Shown here: positions 39,738 to 48,502 of the stretch, one piece after another
Numbering within the stretch: position 1 is the stretch's first letter
Layout: each line of letters begins with the position of its first letter
Origin: Bacteroidales bacterium
Lineage (GTDB): Bacteria > Bacteroidota > Bacteroidia > Bacteroidales > UBA932
Reading direction: 5' to 3'
Length of the DNA: 64,000 bases
Assembly: GCA_021443665.1 (NCBI GenBank)
Contig: JABUTN010000001.1
Coordinates: forward strand, 39,891 to 103,890
Program-made: the position numbers and the translations under genes
The notes under the pieces: model-generated
What the model saw: the letters and a program-made list of their open reading frames with translations, nothing else
Database searches by the model: none
What the model was told of the DNA's origin: nothing

Positions 39738-39959
39738 ATGGATCTTACAGTATTAGCAAAAGTAGCAGCTGCCATCGCAGCTTCAATCGCAGTTGTGGGT
39801 GCCGGTTTCGGTATCGGCCGTATCGGTCAGAGCGCTATGGAAGCCACCGCACGCCAGCCTGAAGCAAGCGGCAACATCAGAACTACAATGATCATCGTGG
39901 CCGCCCTCATCGAGGGTGTAGCCCTCTTCGCGCTCATCATCTGCTTCATGGCCCTCTAA
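39738..39959 (+). CDS. atpE: F0F1 ATP synthase subunit c
   Basis: GAGFGIGRIGQSAMEATARQPEASGNIRTTMIIVAALIEGVALFALIICFMAL. Confidence 0.97.
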   Translation: MDLTVLAKVAAAIAASIAVVGAGFGIGRIGQSAMEATARQPEASGNIRTTMIIVAALIEGVALFALIICFMAL

Positions 39960-39968
39960 TCCTGCGCT

Positions 39969-40463
39969 ATGGCACTTTTTTCACCCGATTTGGGGCTGCT
40001 CTTCTGGATGAGCCTGGCCTTCATCATCGTTCTGCTTGTGGTGGGATGGATGGGCTTTCCTATGATTCTGCGCAGCATTTCGCAGCGGAAGGAGTACATC
40101 GACTCCTCGCTCGATGCAGCACGCGAGGCTGAAAGGCAGCTCGAGGGGATTCAGGCCGAACACGACAGGATAGTGGCGCAGGCTCAGGATGAGAAGGTCT
40201 CCATCCTGCGTGAGGCTTCCGTACAAAGGGACAGGATGATATCCGAGGCCAAAGAGCAGGCGGAAACCCTCTCGCGGCAGATTGTGGAGCAGGCCCGCGA
40301 GCGTGCCACGGCGGAAAGGGAGGAAATACTCCTGGCCGCCCGGCACCAGGTGGCCCTGCTGTCAGTGGCTGTTGCGGAGAAAGTGCTCCGTGAGCGTCTG
40401 GAGAACCCCGATTCACAGGTTCAGCTCTGTGAAAGGCTTATAGATGAAATAGACAAAAAGTAG
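39969..40463 (+). CDS. atpF: F0F1 ATP synthase subunit b
   Basis: N-term TM plus long amphipathic helix (ISQRKEYIDSSLDAAREAERQLEGIQAEHDRIV); position between atpE and atpH. Confidence 0.92.
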   Translation: MALFSPDLGLLFWMSLAFIIVLLVVGWMGFPMILRSISQRKEYIDSSLDAAREAERQLEGIQAEHDRIVAQAQDEKVSILREASVQRDRMISEAKEQAETLSRQIVEQARERATAEREEILLAARHQVALLSVAVAEKVLRERLENPDSQVQLCERLIDEIDKK

Positions 40464-40469
40464 TCAGGG

Positions 40470-41057
40470 ATGTATATAGGTATCATAGCTTCAAGATATG
40501 CCAAGGCCCTCTATGAATACACGGAGGGCAGGGGCAGCGCCGAACAGGTGTACAGACAGTGTATGTACATAGTGTTCAGGCTGCCGCGCGGCATTTTCTC
40601 AGAGATGTCGGCTCCTGTGATCAGTGCGGACCAGAAGCTCTTGATACTCAAGACCGCTCTTGCCCGGACCGGCGGAGGGGAACTGCACGGGGACCTGGAG
40701 CATTTCATCAGACTGGTGATTGCCCGCCACAGGGACCGCCACCTGATTTATATCCTCGTTTCCTTCGCCAAGGCCTACCGCGACAGGAACGCCATCTTCC
40801 ACGCCACCCTAAAGACCCCCTTCGAGCCTTCAGAGCAGTTCAAGGAGTCTCTGTGTAGGCTTGTCCTTGATGGCTGCAGCGGTGTTCCCCTGCCTGAAGG
40901 GAAGACTCCCAAGGTGGAAATCGAGGTCACGGTGGACCCATCCCTCATCGGAGGTTTTGTGTTCGTGGTCAATGACCACAGGGTGGACACCAGTATCAGT
41001 GCGCAGCTGAACAAGCTTCGCAAGGCATTTGAAATAAACAACAAACGAATAGTATAG
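40470..41057 (+). CDS. atpH: F0F1 ATP synthase subunit delta
   Basis: IIASRYAKALYEYTEGRG; C-term VTVDPSLIGGFVFVVNDHRVDTSISAQLNKLRKAF. Confidence 0.93.
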   Translation: MYIGIIASRYAKALYEYTEGRGSAEQVYRQCMYIVFRLPRGIFSEMSAPVISADQKLLILKTALARTGGGELHGDLEHFIRLVIARHRDRHLIYILVSFAKAYRDRNAIFHATLKTPFEPSEQFKESLCRLVLDGCSGVPLPEGKTPKVEIEVTVDPSLIGGFVFVVNDHRVDTSISAQLNKLRKAFEINNKRIV

Positions 41058-41063
41058 GAATTT

Positions 41064-42644
41064 ATGGCAAAAGATAGTGTAAAACCATCAGAAGTGTCGG
41101 CTGTGCTTCTCGAGGAGCTCTCAGGAATTGACCTTAAGGGCAAATTCGAGGAGGTGGGACAGGTTCTCAGCGTTAGTGACGGCGTGGTTCGTATGTACGG
41201 CCTGGAGAATGCCGAGGCCGGCGAGCTGTTGGAGTTTGACAACGGAATCAAGGCTGTGGTGATGAACCTCGAGCAGGACAACGTTGGAGCCGTGCTTATG
41301 GGACCTACCGATATGATCAAGGAGGATGACATAGCCCGCCGTACCGGACGCACCGCATCCATAGATGTGAGCGAGGGGATGTTCGGCCGCGTCATCAACC
41401 CCCTTGGAGAGCCTCTTGACGGTTTAGGAGAGATTGGGGGCGAGAAAATCCAGATGCCCCTCGAGCGCAAGGCGCCCGGCGTCATTTTCCGCCAGCCTGT
41501 GAACCAGCCCCTGCAGACAGGCCTCAAGGCCGTCGATTCGATGATTCCCATCGGCCGCGGCCAGCGTGAGCTGATCATCGGCGACCGTCAGACAGGCAAA
41601 ACATCCATCGCCATAGATACCATCATCAACCAGCGCAAGGGCTACGAGAATGGTGACCCCATCTACTGTATCTATGTGGCCATAGGCCAGAAGGCCTCCA
41701 CCGTCGCCAACCTCGTGCAGACGCTCCGCAAGCACAAGGCGATGGACTACACCATCGTGATTGCCGCCACGGCCTCAGACCCGGCCGCGCTTCAGTATTT
41801 CGCCCCCTTTGCCGGTGCGGCGGTGGGAGAGTGGCTGCGTGACACAGGCCGCCACGCCCTTGTGATTTATGACGACCTTTCCAAGCAGGCAGTCGCCTAT
41901 CGCGAGGTTTCCCTGATTCTGCGCCGTCCTTCCGGACGTGAAGCCTATCCCGGAGACATTTTCTACCTCCACTCACGCCTGCTTGAGCGTGCGGCCAAGA
42001 TTATCGACCAGCAGGAGGTTGCCGAACAGATGAACGACCTGCCCGAGTCCCTCAAAGGCAAGGTCAAGGGAGGTGGTTCGCTCACCGCGCTGCCCATCAT
42101 CGAGACCCAGGCCGGTGATGTTTCCGCCTATATCCCCACCAATGTGATTTCCATCACCGACGGCCAGATATTCCTCGATACCAAACTCTTCAACCAGGGC
42201 AACAGACCCGCCATCGATGTGGGCATCAGCGTGTCCCGTGTTGGCGGCTCGGCCCAAATCAAGCCTATGAAGAAGGTGGCTGGCACCTTGAAGATAGACC
42301 AGGCCCAGTACCGCGAGCTCGAGGCCTTCAGCAAGTATTCTTCGGATATGGACCCCGTGACCGCCTTCACCCTGGACAAGGGCCGCAAGAACACCCGTCT
42401 GCTGATTCAACCCCAGTACGCGCCCGTGCCGGTCGAGGAGCAGATTGCCGCCCTGTACTGCGGTACCAACGGCCTGATGAGGGATATCGAAATAAGCAAG
42501 GTGGGCGACTTCGAAGCCGCCCTTGTCGAGAGCCTGCGTGCCAACGGCACCTTGGCCAGGATTCTTAGCGACGGCCTGACTGATGAGGTTGCCGCCGCCA
42601 TCACAGAAGCGGCTTCCGTGGTCGCGAATTCACTCTCCAAATAG
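41064..42644 (+). CDS. atpA: F0F1 ATP synthase subunit alpha
   Basis: [64 protein letters not shown]. Confidence 0.98.
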   Translation: MAKDSVKPSEVSAVLLEELSGIDLKGKFEEVGQVLSVSDGVVRMYGLENAEAGELLEFDNGIKAVVMNLEQDNVGAVLMGPTDMIKEDDIARRTGRTASIDVSEGMFGRVINPLGEPLDGLGEIGGEKIQMPLERKAPGVIFRQPVNQPLQTGLKAVDSMIPIGRGQRELIIGDRQTGKTSIAIDTIINQRKGYENGDPIYCIYVAIGQKASTVANLVQTLRKHKAMDYTIVIAATASDPAALQYFAPFAGAAVGEWLRDTGRHALVIYDDLSKQAVAYREVSLILRRPSGREAYPGDIFYLHSRLLERAAKIIDQQEVAEQMNDLPESLKGKVKGGGSLTALPIIETQAGDVSAYIPTNVISITDGQIFLDTKLFNQGNRPAIDVGISVSRVGGSAQIKPMKKVAGTLKIDQAQYRELEAFSKYSSDMDPVTAFTLDKGRKNTRLLIQPQYAPVPVEEQIAALYCGTNGLMRDIEISKVGDFEAALVESLRANGTLARILSDGLTDEVAAAITEAASVVANSLSK

Positions 42645-42659
42645 AAAGCCCGGTAAAAG

Positions 42660-43529
42660 ATGCCCTCGCTCAAAGAGATAAAGACCCGAATCGCTTCAGT
42701 CAGCAGCACCCTGAAGATAACCCAGGCCATGAAACTCGTGGCCTCATCCAAGTTGCGCAAGGTACAGTCGCGGATGACGGGCTTTGAGCAGTACAGCCGC
42801 CATCTCAGCGCCGTGCTTGACACCTTGTTGCGCACTGAAGGTGTCCCCCGCACGCCCCTGGCTGAGCAGCATCCCGACAGTAAAACAGTGACTCTGGTGG
42901 CTTTCGGCTCCAACTCTTCCCTCTGCGGCTCCTACAATTCCAATGTCTGCCGTTTGCTCAAGAAGAGCGTCGCCGAGGCCGAAAGCAATGGTCTGAAGGT
43001 AAAGGTCTATGCGCTCGGCGAGAAAATCTACAAGTTCGCCCTCAGGGAGGGTTATGACGTGGATGCCCGCTACCGCCACTGGGGCGACGGCACCACCTAC
43101 GACCAGATGGGCTCGCTCGCTTTTTCGCTTATGGAAGATTATTGTGGGATGAAGACCGATTCCGTGCACCTGCTCTATACAAGGTTCATATCAAACGGCA
43201 CCCAGATCTGCACGGACGAGGAGTGTATGCCTCTGACTGTCAGTGCCCCGGCCTCCTCCGATGGGGCTGCCGACACTGTCGCCGCCGACCTCATCCTTGA
43301 GCCTTCCGCTTCGGAGATAGCCGCCGACCTGATTCCCTACGATATGTGCGCCCGTTTCTACAGGATTTTCCTCTCCTCAAGCGCCTCCGAGCACGCCTGC
43401 CGCATGATCGCGATGCAGACCGCCACCGACAACGCCACCGAACTCCTCCGCGAGATCTCCCTCCAGTACAACAAGCAGCGTCAGGCCGCCATCACCGCCG
43501 AACTCACCGACATCTCCAACGCGCAGTAA
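42660..43529 (+). CDS. atpG: F0F1 ATP synthase subunit gamma
   Basis: MPSLKEIKTRIASVSSTLKITQAMKLVASSKLRK; C-term RMIAMQTATDNATELLREISLQYNKQRQAAITAELTDISNA. Confidence 0.96.
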   Translation: MPSLKEIKTRIASVSSTLKITQAMKLVASSKLRKVQSRMTGFEQYSRHLSAVLDTLLRTEGVPRTPLAEQHPDSKTVTLVAFGSNSSLCGSYNSNVCRLLKKSVAEAESNGLKVKVYALGEKIYKFALREGYDVDARYRHWGDGTTYDQMGSLAFSLMEDYCGMKTDSVHLLYTRFISNGTQICTDEECMPLTVSAPASSDGAADTVAADLILEPSASEIAADLIPYDMCARFYRIFLSSSASEHACRMIAMQTATDNATELLREISLQYNKQRQAAITAELTDISNAQ

Positions 43530-43536
43530 GGTCAGA

Positions 43537-45276
43537 TTACCGGAACATCTGGACTATCCAATGTATGATCAGTTCGACTATTCCGATGCACAGAATGATG
43601 ATGTAGAGAACTATGCCCAGGACGAAAGATGTCAATATGCTGAGTCCCAGGTAATTTATCAGAAGAAACGCCGCAAGCAGCCCCAGAGCCGCCAGCAGAT
43701 AACCGAAGAATCCTCTGGCAAAGTATATCCAGATGCTCGAATAGTCCTTGCTTGAGGTTATGGTACTGAGGTAAAATCTCAATATAACTGCAAGGAAAAG
43801 AAATATCAGGGTCTGGGTTATGGGGACCATTTTAGTGAAAGTCCAGTCGGGGTTGTTCGTGACAATGGCCCAGGGGGCAACCGGATTGAGTTTGTGGTAA
43901 AAATTGAAGATGAAGGGCGAAACGAAGAGCGCCACAAGCCAGAAAGCGACGCCGGTGCCGGCATCTTTTAGGTTCCACAATTTCGTGCGGGCCCTGTCGA
44001 GAAGGGTTTCGACAGTAAAACTGTCCGCACCCGCCTTCTTCGCCGTCTCGAGAATTTTGATGGATTCCGCGCTGTTGCCTCTCTTTATTTTCTTTTCCGC
44101 ACTTTCCAGAAGTCCGGCCGACCATTTTTCGATGGGACTGCCGTCCGCATAAAAAGTGCCCGCGCAGATATATCCGACGTATGTCTCTCCGTTCAGTTCA
44201 TATTCGATGTAGGTCGTCTCGGCACGCTCCACGGCCGCTTCCTGGAAAAGTATGATTCCTTTTTCGGGCTCGGCCTTCCTCAGAAGTTTGGACAGAGCGG
44301 AACTGCAACGGACATTCTCGGGATACAAATCGCCGTCCAAAGAGTTCTTGCGGACCCGGTAATCTGTTCCGGACAAGGTCAAATCGTAGGATTGGGCGAA
44401 TTCCCTCACGCGAGGGTCGCATATATATGAAACAAGTGTCTCCTGGTTAAGGAATCTTTGTACAACGTATCGGAACTCATTCCGGCCCTCACCTTCGCAA
44501 ACGGAGCAGACAAGTTTGCCATCACCGCCGCAGGTTTTGCAGATGATGTAGCCCTTGGTGCAATTGGTGCAGGTGATTTTACCAAAGCCCTTGCATCTGT
44601 TGCATGATTCTTTGCCCTTACCGTTACAAGACCGGCATTTCACTTCCCCATAGCCATGGCAATAATTGCAAGTGGTAATCTCCTCCACCTGTTCATATCC
44701 TCCCACCTGCCTCTTCTGGATGTAATCCCAATGAGTTTTGTATTTGCTGACTTGGATTGTAATTGTACCTGATCCTTTGCAGTGGCTGCAGGGAATGTAT
44801 CCTGTGCCTCCGCAACTTGGGCAGTCTGTCTTTCCGCTGCCCCCACAACTCGGACACCTGAGATTGTTATAGTCGCCGTGACAGGTCGGGCAGACATCCT
44901 TGCCCTTTCCGTGGCAGGTATAACAGGTGTTATGGCCTTCTCCGTCGCATCCGTCACATTCGCTAACGCTGGCCGAACCTTCAAGTTCATAAACCGTGTT
45001 CTTGTTTGTGAAATTGTCCGGAATCTTCATCCTGAAACTCCAGGGATCGACTGAATCGAGGGTAGGATACTTCTTCGGGGCAATGGGCCAGCCCGAGTAG
45101 GGACGACGCAGCATCTCTTTGCCACGGTTCTCATATTGGGTCTGGACGCTGCATTTCTGGACAAGACAATCGTCATTGACCAATATTTTGACATCATTGC
45201 CGTAATCCTTGAAGGGATGAGCGCTTGTCTTGCGGGAATATTCGTTGATCAGTCTGCGAACTTCACTCTCTTTCAT
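43537..45276 (-). CDS. DnaJ-type Cys-rich zinc-finger protein with C-terminal multi-TM domain
   Basis: About 12 CxxC units, mostly CxxCxGxG (CDGCDGEG, CYTCHGKG, CPTCHGD, CPSCGGSG, CPSCGGTG, CSHCKGSG, CNYCHGYG, CRSCNGKG, CNRCKGFG, CTNCTKG, CKTCGGDG, CSVCEGEG), no J-domain HPD, several hydrophobic helices at the C-terminus. Confidence 0.8.
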   Translation of the reverse strand: MKESEVRRLINEYSRKTSAHPFKDYGNDVKILVNDDCLVQKCSVQTQYENRGKEMLRRPYSGWPIAPKKYPTLDSVDPWSFRMKIPDNFTNKNTVYELEGSASVSECDGCDGEGHNTCYTCHGKGKDVCPTCHGDYNNLRCPSCGGSGKTDCPSCGGTGYIPCSHCKGSGTITIQVSKYKTHWDYIQKRQVGGYEQVEEITTCNYCHGYGEVKCRSCNGKGKESCNRCKGFGKITCTNCTKGYIICKTCGGDGKLVCSVCEGEGRNEFRYVVQRFLNQETLVSYICDPRVREFAQSYDLTLSGTDYRVRKNSLDGDLYPENVRCSSALSKLLRKAEPEKGIILFQEAAVERAETTYIEYELNGETYVGYICAGTFYADGSPIEKWSAGLLESAEKKIKRGNSAESIKILETAKKAGADSFTVETLLDRARTKLWNLKDAGTGVAFWLVALFVSPFIFNFYHKLNPVAPWAIVTNNPDWTFTKMVPITQTLIFLFLAVILRFYLSTITSSKDYSSIWIYFARGFFGYLLAALGLLAAFLLINYLGLSILTSFVLGIVLYIIILCIGIVELIIHWIVQMFR

Positions 45277-45279
45277 GGC

Positions 45280-45681
45280 TTAGTCGTTTTTAAAGATTGC
45301 ACGGATGACCTTGAAAAGTGTCAGAAATATAAAGACAAGAAAGATAATCGTCGAATAAATCGTAAGACCGGGACTGTATTCCGTTGAATGTTCTTCCTTG
45401 ACCGCGGCGTATGACGCCCGGATCTTTTCGAGAGGTTTCAGGGCTGTGGTGTCGCTCTGCGCCTCCTTGAAATCCCTGATGAACGCCTTGGGTTTGACCT
45501 GACTGAATACGCTGAAAGCGGTTTTTACTCCCTTGGCAGTGAATAAGGAATCAACGGGACACTCGGTATCCCTTGTACGCAGAGCGGCCCTTTGAACAGG
45601 GTCTTCAACCTTGAGAGATTTTTTCCCTCCGCAGCCGGCCAGAAGCGTAACGGCAAGAAGAACAAGCAAAAACCTTTTCAT
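45280..45681 (-). CDS. Hypothetical lipoprotein with C-terminal TM helix
   Basis: MKRFLLVLLAVTLLAGCGGKK lipobox; C-term TIYSTIIFLVFIFLTLFKVIRAIF. In operon with 43537-45276. Confidence 0.65.
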   Translation of the reverse strand: MKRFLLVLLAVTLLAGCGGKKSLKVEDPVQRAALRTRDTECPVDSLFTAKGVKTAFSVFSQVKPKAFIRDFKEAQSDTTALKPLEKIRASYAAVKEEHSTEYSPGLTIYSTIIFLVFIFLTLFKVIRAIFKND

Positions 45682-45686
45682 AATTG

Positions 45687-45694
45687 CAAAATTA
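45687..45694 (-). promoter_or_regulatory. -7 box (TAATTTTG) for the minus-strand arm of the signalling island
   Basis: caaaatta on + strand, 5 nt upstream of the ATG at 45681. Confidence 0.5.
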
Positions 45695-45719
45695 CCAAAA
45701 TTATGCTAACTTGCAACGT

Positions 45720-46427
45720 ATGAACGACAACAAGTATTCATTTGTGTCTGCCCGTCAGCGGAAAGTACAGGAAACTGAGGAAAAGACCTCCTCAGAAATC
45801 CGGTGTCCGCACTGTGGGGCCACGGTTTGTGAAGACGATGAGATTTGTCCGTTCTGCGGCAGGCGGCTCGTTTCATACTGCACCTTCTGTGGGGCACAGA
45901 TGGAATGGTCCGACTCCGAATGCCAGGAATGCGGAGCCCCCGCCGACGGCATAAAATGCCCTTCCTGCGGCACACTCTCTTTCAGGTCATTTTGCCCGAA
46001 CTGCAACACGCCCGTAACCAAAGCGGCCGTGCGTATGCTTGAGGTGGCAAAAAAGGATCCCCTCTTCGCGGAGGCTGTCCGTCAGAACCAAAAGAAGGAA
46101 GAACTTGAGGGCCGGCTCGAAAAGGCTCCTGCAGACGAGACCGTTTCAATCAAGCAGGAACTCATCAAGGTTACGGACAATCTCAATCTCACATTGAGCC
46201 AAATGCTTCCTCCCGCCGGCAGCACCCCACAGGAGCAGAGAAACTATTTTTCCGCCCGCAAGTTTGCCGTAACCATAAAGAACATCAAGCAGCTCAGGTT
46301 GTGCTGGATCTGCAATTACTGCGGATGTGCCCACAGTCATCCTTCAGAATGTGTAAAACCCTATCTCGGCGGAAAATGGGAGTATGAAACCGTTACGGCC
46401 GACCACACAGAATACATAAGGAAATGA
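45720..46427 (+). CDS. Multi-zinc-ribbon protein with coiled-coil region
   Basis: CPHCG..CPFCG, CTFCG..CQECG, CPSCG..CPNC, and C-term CWICNYCG. Start placed at MNDNKYSF. Confidence 0.75.
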   Translation: MNDNKYSFVSARQRKVQETEEKTSSEIRCPHCGATVCEDDEICPFCGRRLVSYCTFCGAQMEWSDSECQECGAPADGIKCPSCGTLSFRSFCPNCNTPVTKAAVRMLEVAKKDPLFAEAVRQNQKKEELEGRLEKAPADETVSIKQELIKVTDNLNLTLSQMLPPAGSTPQEQRNYFSARKFAVTIKNIKQLRLCWICNYCGCAHSHPSECVKPYLGGKWEYETVTADHTEYIRK

Positions 46428-48502
46428 CAGCGCCCCAGAAAACAGCAGTAGCGCCGCAAAAGACTGCAGTGGTCCCGCAGAAGACGGCGGTTGCCCCGCA
46501 GAAAATTGCGGTTGCCTCGCAGGGTGTGAAACCGTCAGGAAGAACGGTGAAAGTCACTTCAGCGCAAATAATCAACAGCGGGGCTGAGGCCGACATCAAA
46601 ATAGCAGAAATAGATGACAAGAAATATGCTCTGAAGGTTTTCCACAAAGGCTTTCATTCTAACAAAAAAATCTATCCGACTCTCAAGCGGCTCGGAGGAA
46701 AGGGAGTCATCGCGGACATTTATGAAAGAGGCGTGAGAAAGGATGGCCTGGAGGTCGAACTGATGGAATATATTCCCGGAGGCTCACTTGCACGCTACGA
46801 CTTGAAAGGGAATGCAGCGGCAATCACGACCATAGTGCTCCGCACGGCGATGGCCCTTGAAACCTGCCATAAATACGGAATCATCCACAAGGACATAAAG
46901 CCTGCCAACATCCTTGTAAAGGATACCTCGGTCTGGGACTGCGTATTGTGCGATTTCGGAATTGCCGATATGGTCAACAGCGAGGGAAAGGTCATCACCA
47001 AGCAGTCCCGCACGCCCATATACGCCGCTCCGGAAATCTATGACCCGTCCTGCGCAAAAGCGAAAATCGATGGCAATGATCTGTTTGAGATAACACCCGC
47101 GGCAGATTTCTATTCACTCGGAATGACCGCCCTCTGCCTGTGGTCCGGCGAAGAAGCTTTCAAGGCGGAGGAAGAGCAGATGGCTATACAGAAAATCGAC
47201 CGCGGCATTCCTCTGCCGAACAATATGCCTGAACGCTTGAGGAACATAGTCGCGGGTCTGCTGAAGAAAAATCCGTCTGAGCGTTGGAGGCTGAAGGACA
47301 TTGAGAAGAGCCTAGGCGGACATTGGGCGGTGATGCATACGCTGCACCCGCTGAGTGACGTCAAGTTGGACTCCGACCCGAAGGGCAAGGATTATGCCAT
47401 GACAGGCAAGGCCATTGGAGAATTCCTGAATAAGGTGTATATGTGGCAATTCGGAGATGCAAAAGCGCCTGCGGATGCTAAAATATGCCAGGCCATAGTG
47501 GACAGTTTCTCCGACTATGCGGGTTCATATATGCAGCTGTTCTTCGAAAGCAAGGGGGATTACCTGAAGAAGCAGGAGAGTTGGATGAGATATTGCTGCG
47601 ACTGGAGTTCGAAAGACAATGCGGGCAAGGCAGGCCCTCAGGATGAGGACACAAGGCTCGAGATTTCAATGATGAAGACCATAAAAGGCTTCGGTTTCAC
47701 TCCTTACTATGAATTTGAGAATGACACTGTAACCGCTTTGGACGAACTCCGGAAAACTGAGCTTCGCAATCAAAGATATGGTCTGAGCCATGGTTTGAAA
47801 GGCTGGCTTGCAGTCCAGTTCCACGAAAATCCCGACACCGACCTTTCGGTGAAGTACAAATATGAGCGTCTGCTGGAAGAATATCTTCTTGAAATTGAAA
47901 AGATATACCCGAAAGCCGATGAATGCGCTTACTTCAGAAATGCCTGCGGCAAGGAGAAGGAACTTGAACAGAAAATTTTGGACACTATGAGAAAAAACCG
48001 CCGTCATATACGGATCCAAACCGTTTTGGACATCTTGTTGGTGGTCATTCCTATGTTGGTGATTGTCATTCTGGCTTTTGGCTTTCTTCATCACAAGACC
48101 CGTTTCTTTTATTTTGTCACACTTGCCGCCGCAATCTGCCTGCTGGTGCTTACGCTGGTCAAAGTCCTTTTCCACAAGTACAAACATGCTGTGAACGACA
48201 GGATTGTCAAAAATATGGTCAAGGGCAAGGCTCCGGAGATCGGATATGAAGAGAGGGTCATTGAGCCTTTGTATTATGCCTTCAGCATAGGGAGGGAATT
48301 TGATTCCTCCCTTAACGGAATCATCAATAACCAGATATTCATCGGTTGGGGATATTACATTAAGGAACGCAGAAAGAAACTGATCAAGCATATAGCAGCC
48401 GCTCTGCTTGTCGTGGCCCTTGCCTGTATGGCTCTTCCCAAACCGAAATACCTGTTCAAGTCAGACACAAAAATTGAAACACCCAATGAGCAAGTGCAGT
48501 AA
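46424..48502 (+). CDS. Eukaryotic-like Ser/Thr protein kinase with C-terminal TM helices
   Basis: KYALKVFHKG (catalytic Lys), YGIIHKDIKPANILVKD (HxD..N loop), CDFGIADM (DFG), TPIYAAPE; TM segments near the C-terminus. ATGA overlap with the upstream gene. Confidence 0.9.
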   Translation: MTAPQKTAVAPQKTAVVPQKTAVAPQKIAVASQGVKPSGRTVKVTSAQIINSGAEADIKIAEIDDKKYALKVFHKGFHSNKKIYPTLKRLGGKGVIADIYERGVRKDGLEVELMEYIPGGSLARYDLKGNAAAITTIVLRTAMALETCHKYGIIHKDIKPANILVKDTSVWDCVLCDFGIADMVNSEGKVITKQSRTPIYAAPEIYDPSCAKAKIDGNDLFEITPAADFYSLGMTALCLWSGEEAFKAEEEQMAIQKIDRGIPLPNNMPERLRNIVAGLLKKNPSERWRLKDIEKSLGGHWAVMHTLHPLSDVKLDSDPKGKDYAMTGKAIGEFLNKVYMWQFGDAKAPADAKICQAIVDSFSDYAGSYMQLFFESKGDYLKKQESWMRYCCDWSSKDNAGKAGPQDEDTRLEISMMKTIKGFGFTPYYEFENDTVTALDELRKTELRNQRYGLSHGLKGWLAVQFHENPDTDLSVKYKYERLLEEYLLEIEKIYPKADECAYFRNACGKEKELEQKILDTMRKNRRHIRIQTVLDILLVVIPMLVIVILAFGFLHHKTRFFYFVTLAAAICLLVLTLVKVLFHKYKHAVNDRIVKNMVKGKAPEIGYEERVIEPLYYAFSIGREFDSSLNGIINNQIFIGWGYYIKERRKKLIKHIAAALLVVALACMALPKPKYLFKSDTKIETPNEQVQ
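46430..46513 (+). repeat. 21-bp tandem repeat (4 units) encoding APQKTAV-like heptads
   Basis: Translates to APQKTAV-APQKTAV-VPQKTAV-APQKIAV at the kinase N-terminus. Confidence 0.85.

Noticed and set aside
39738-39959. Na+-coupled ATP synthase
   Set aside because: Subunit c lacks the Gln and Glu-Ser Na+ ligand pattern of Ilyobacter-type c rings at the aligned positions, so Na+ coupling is not supported.
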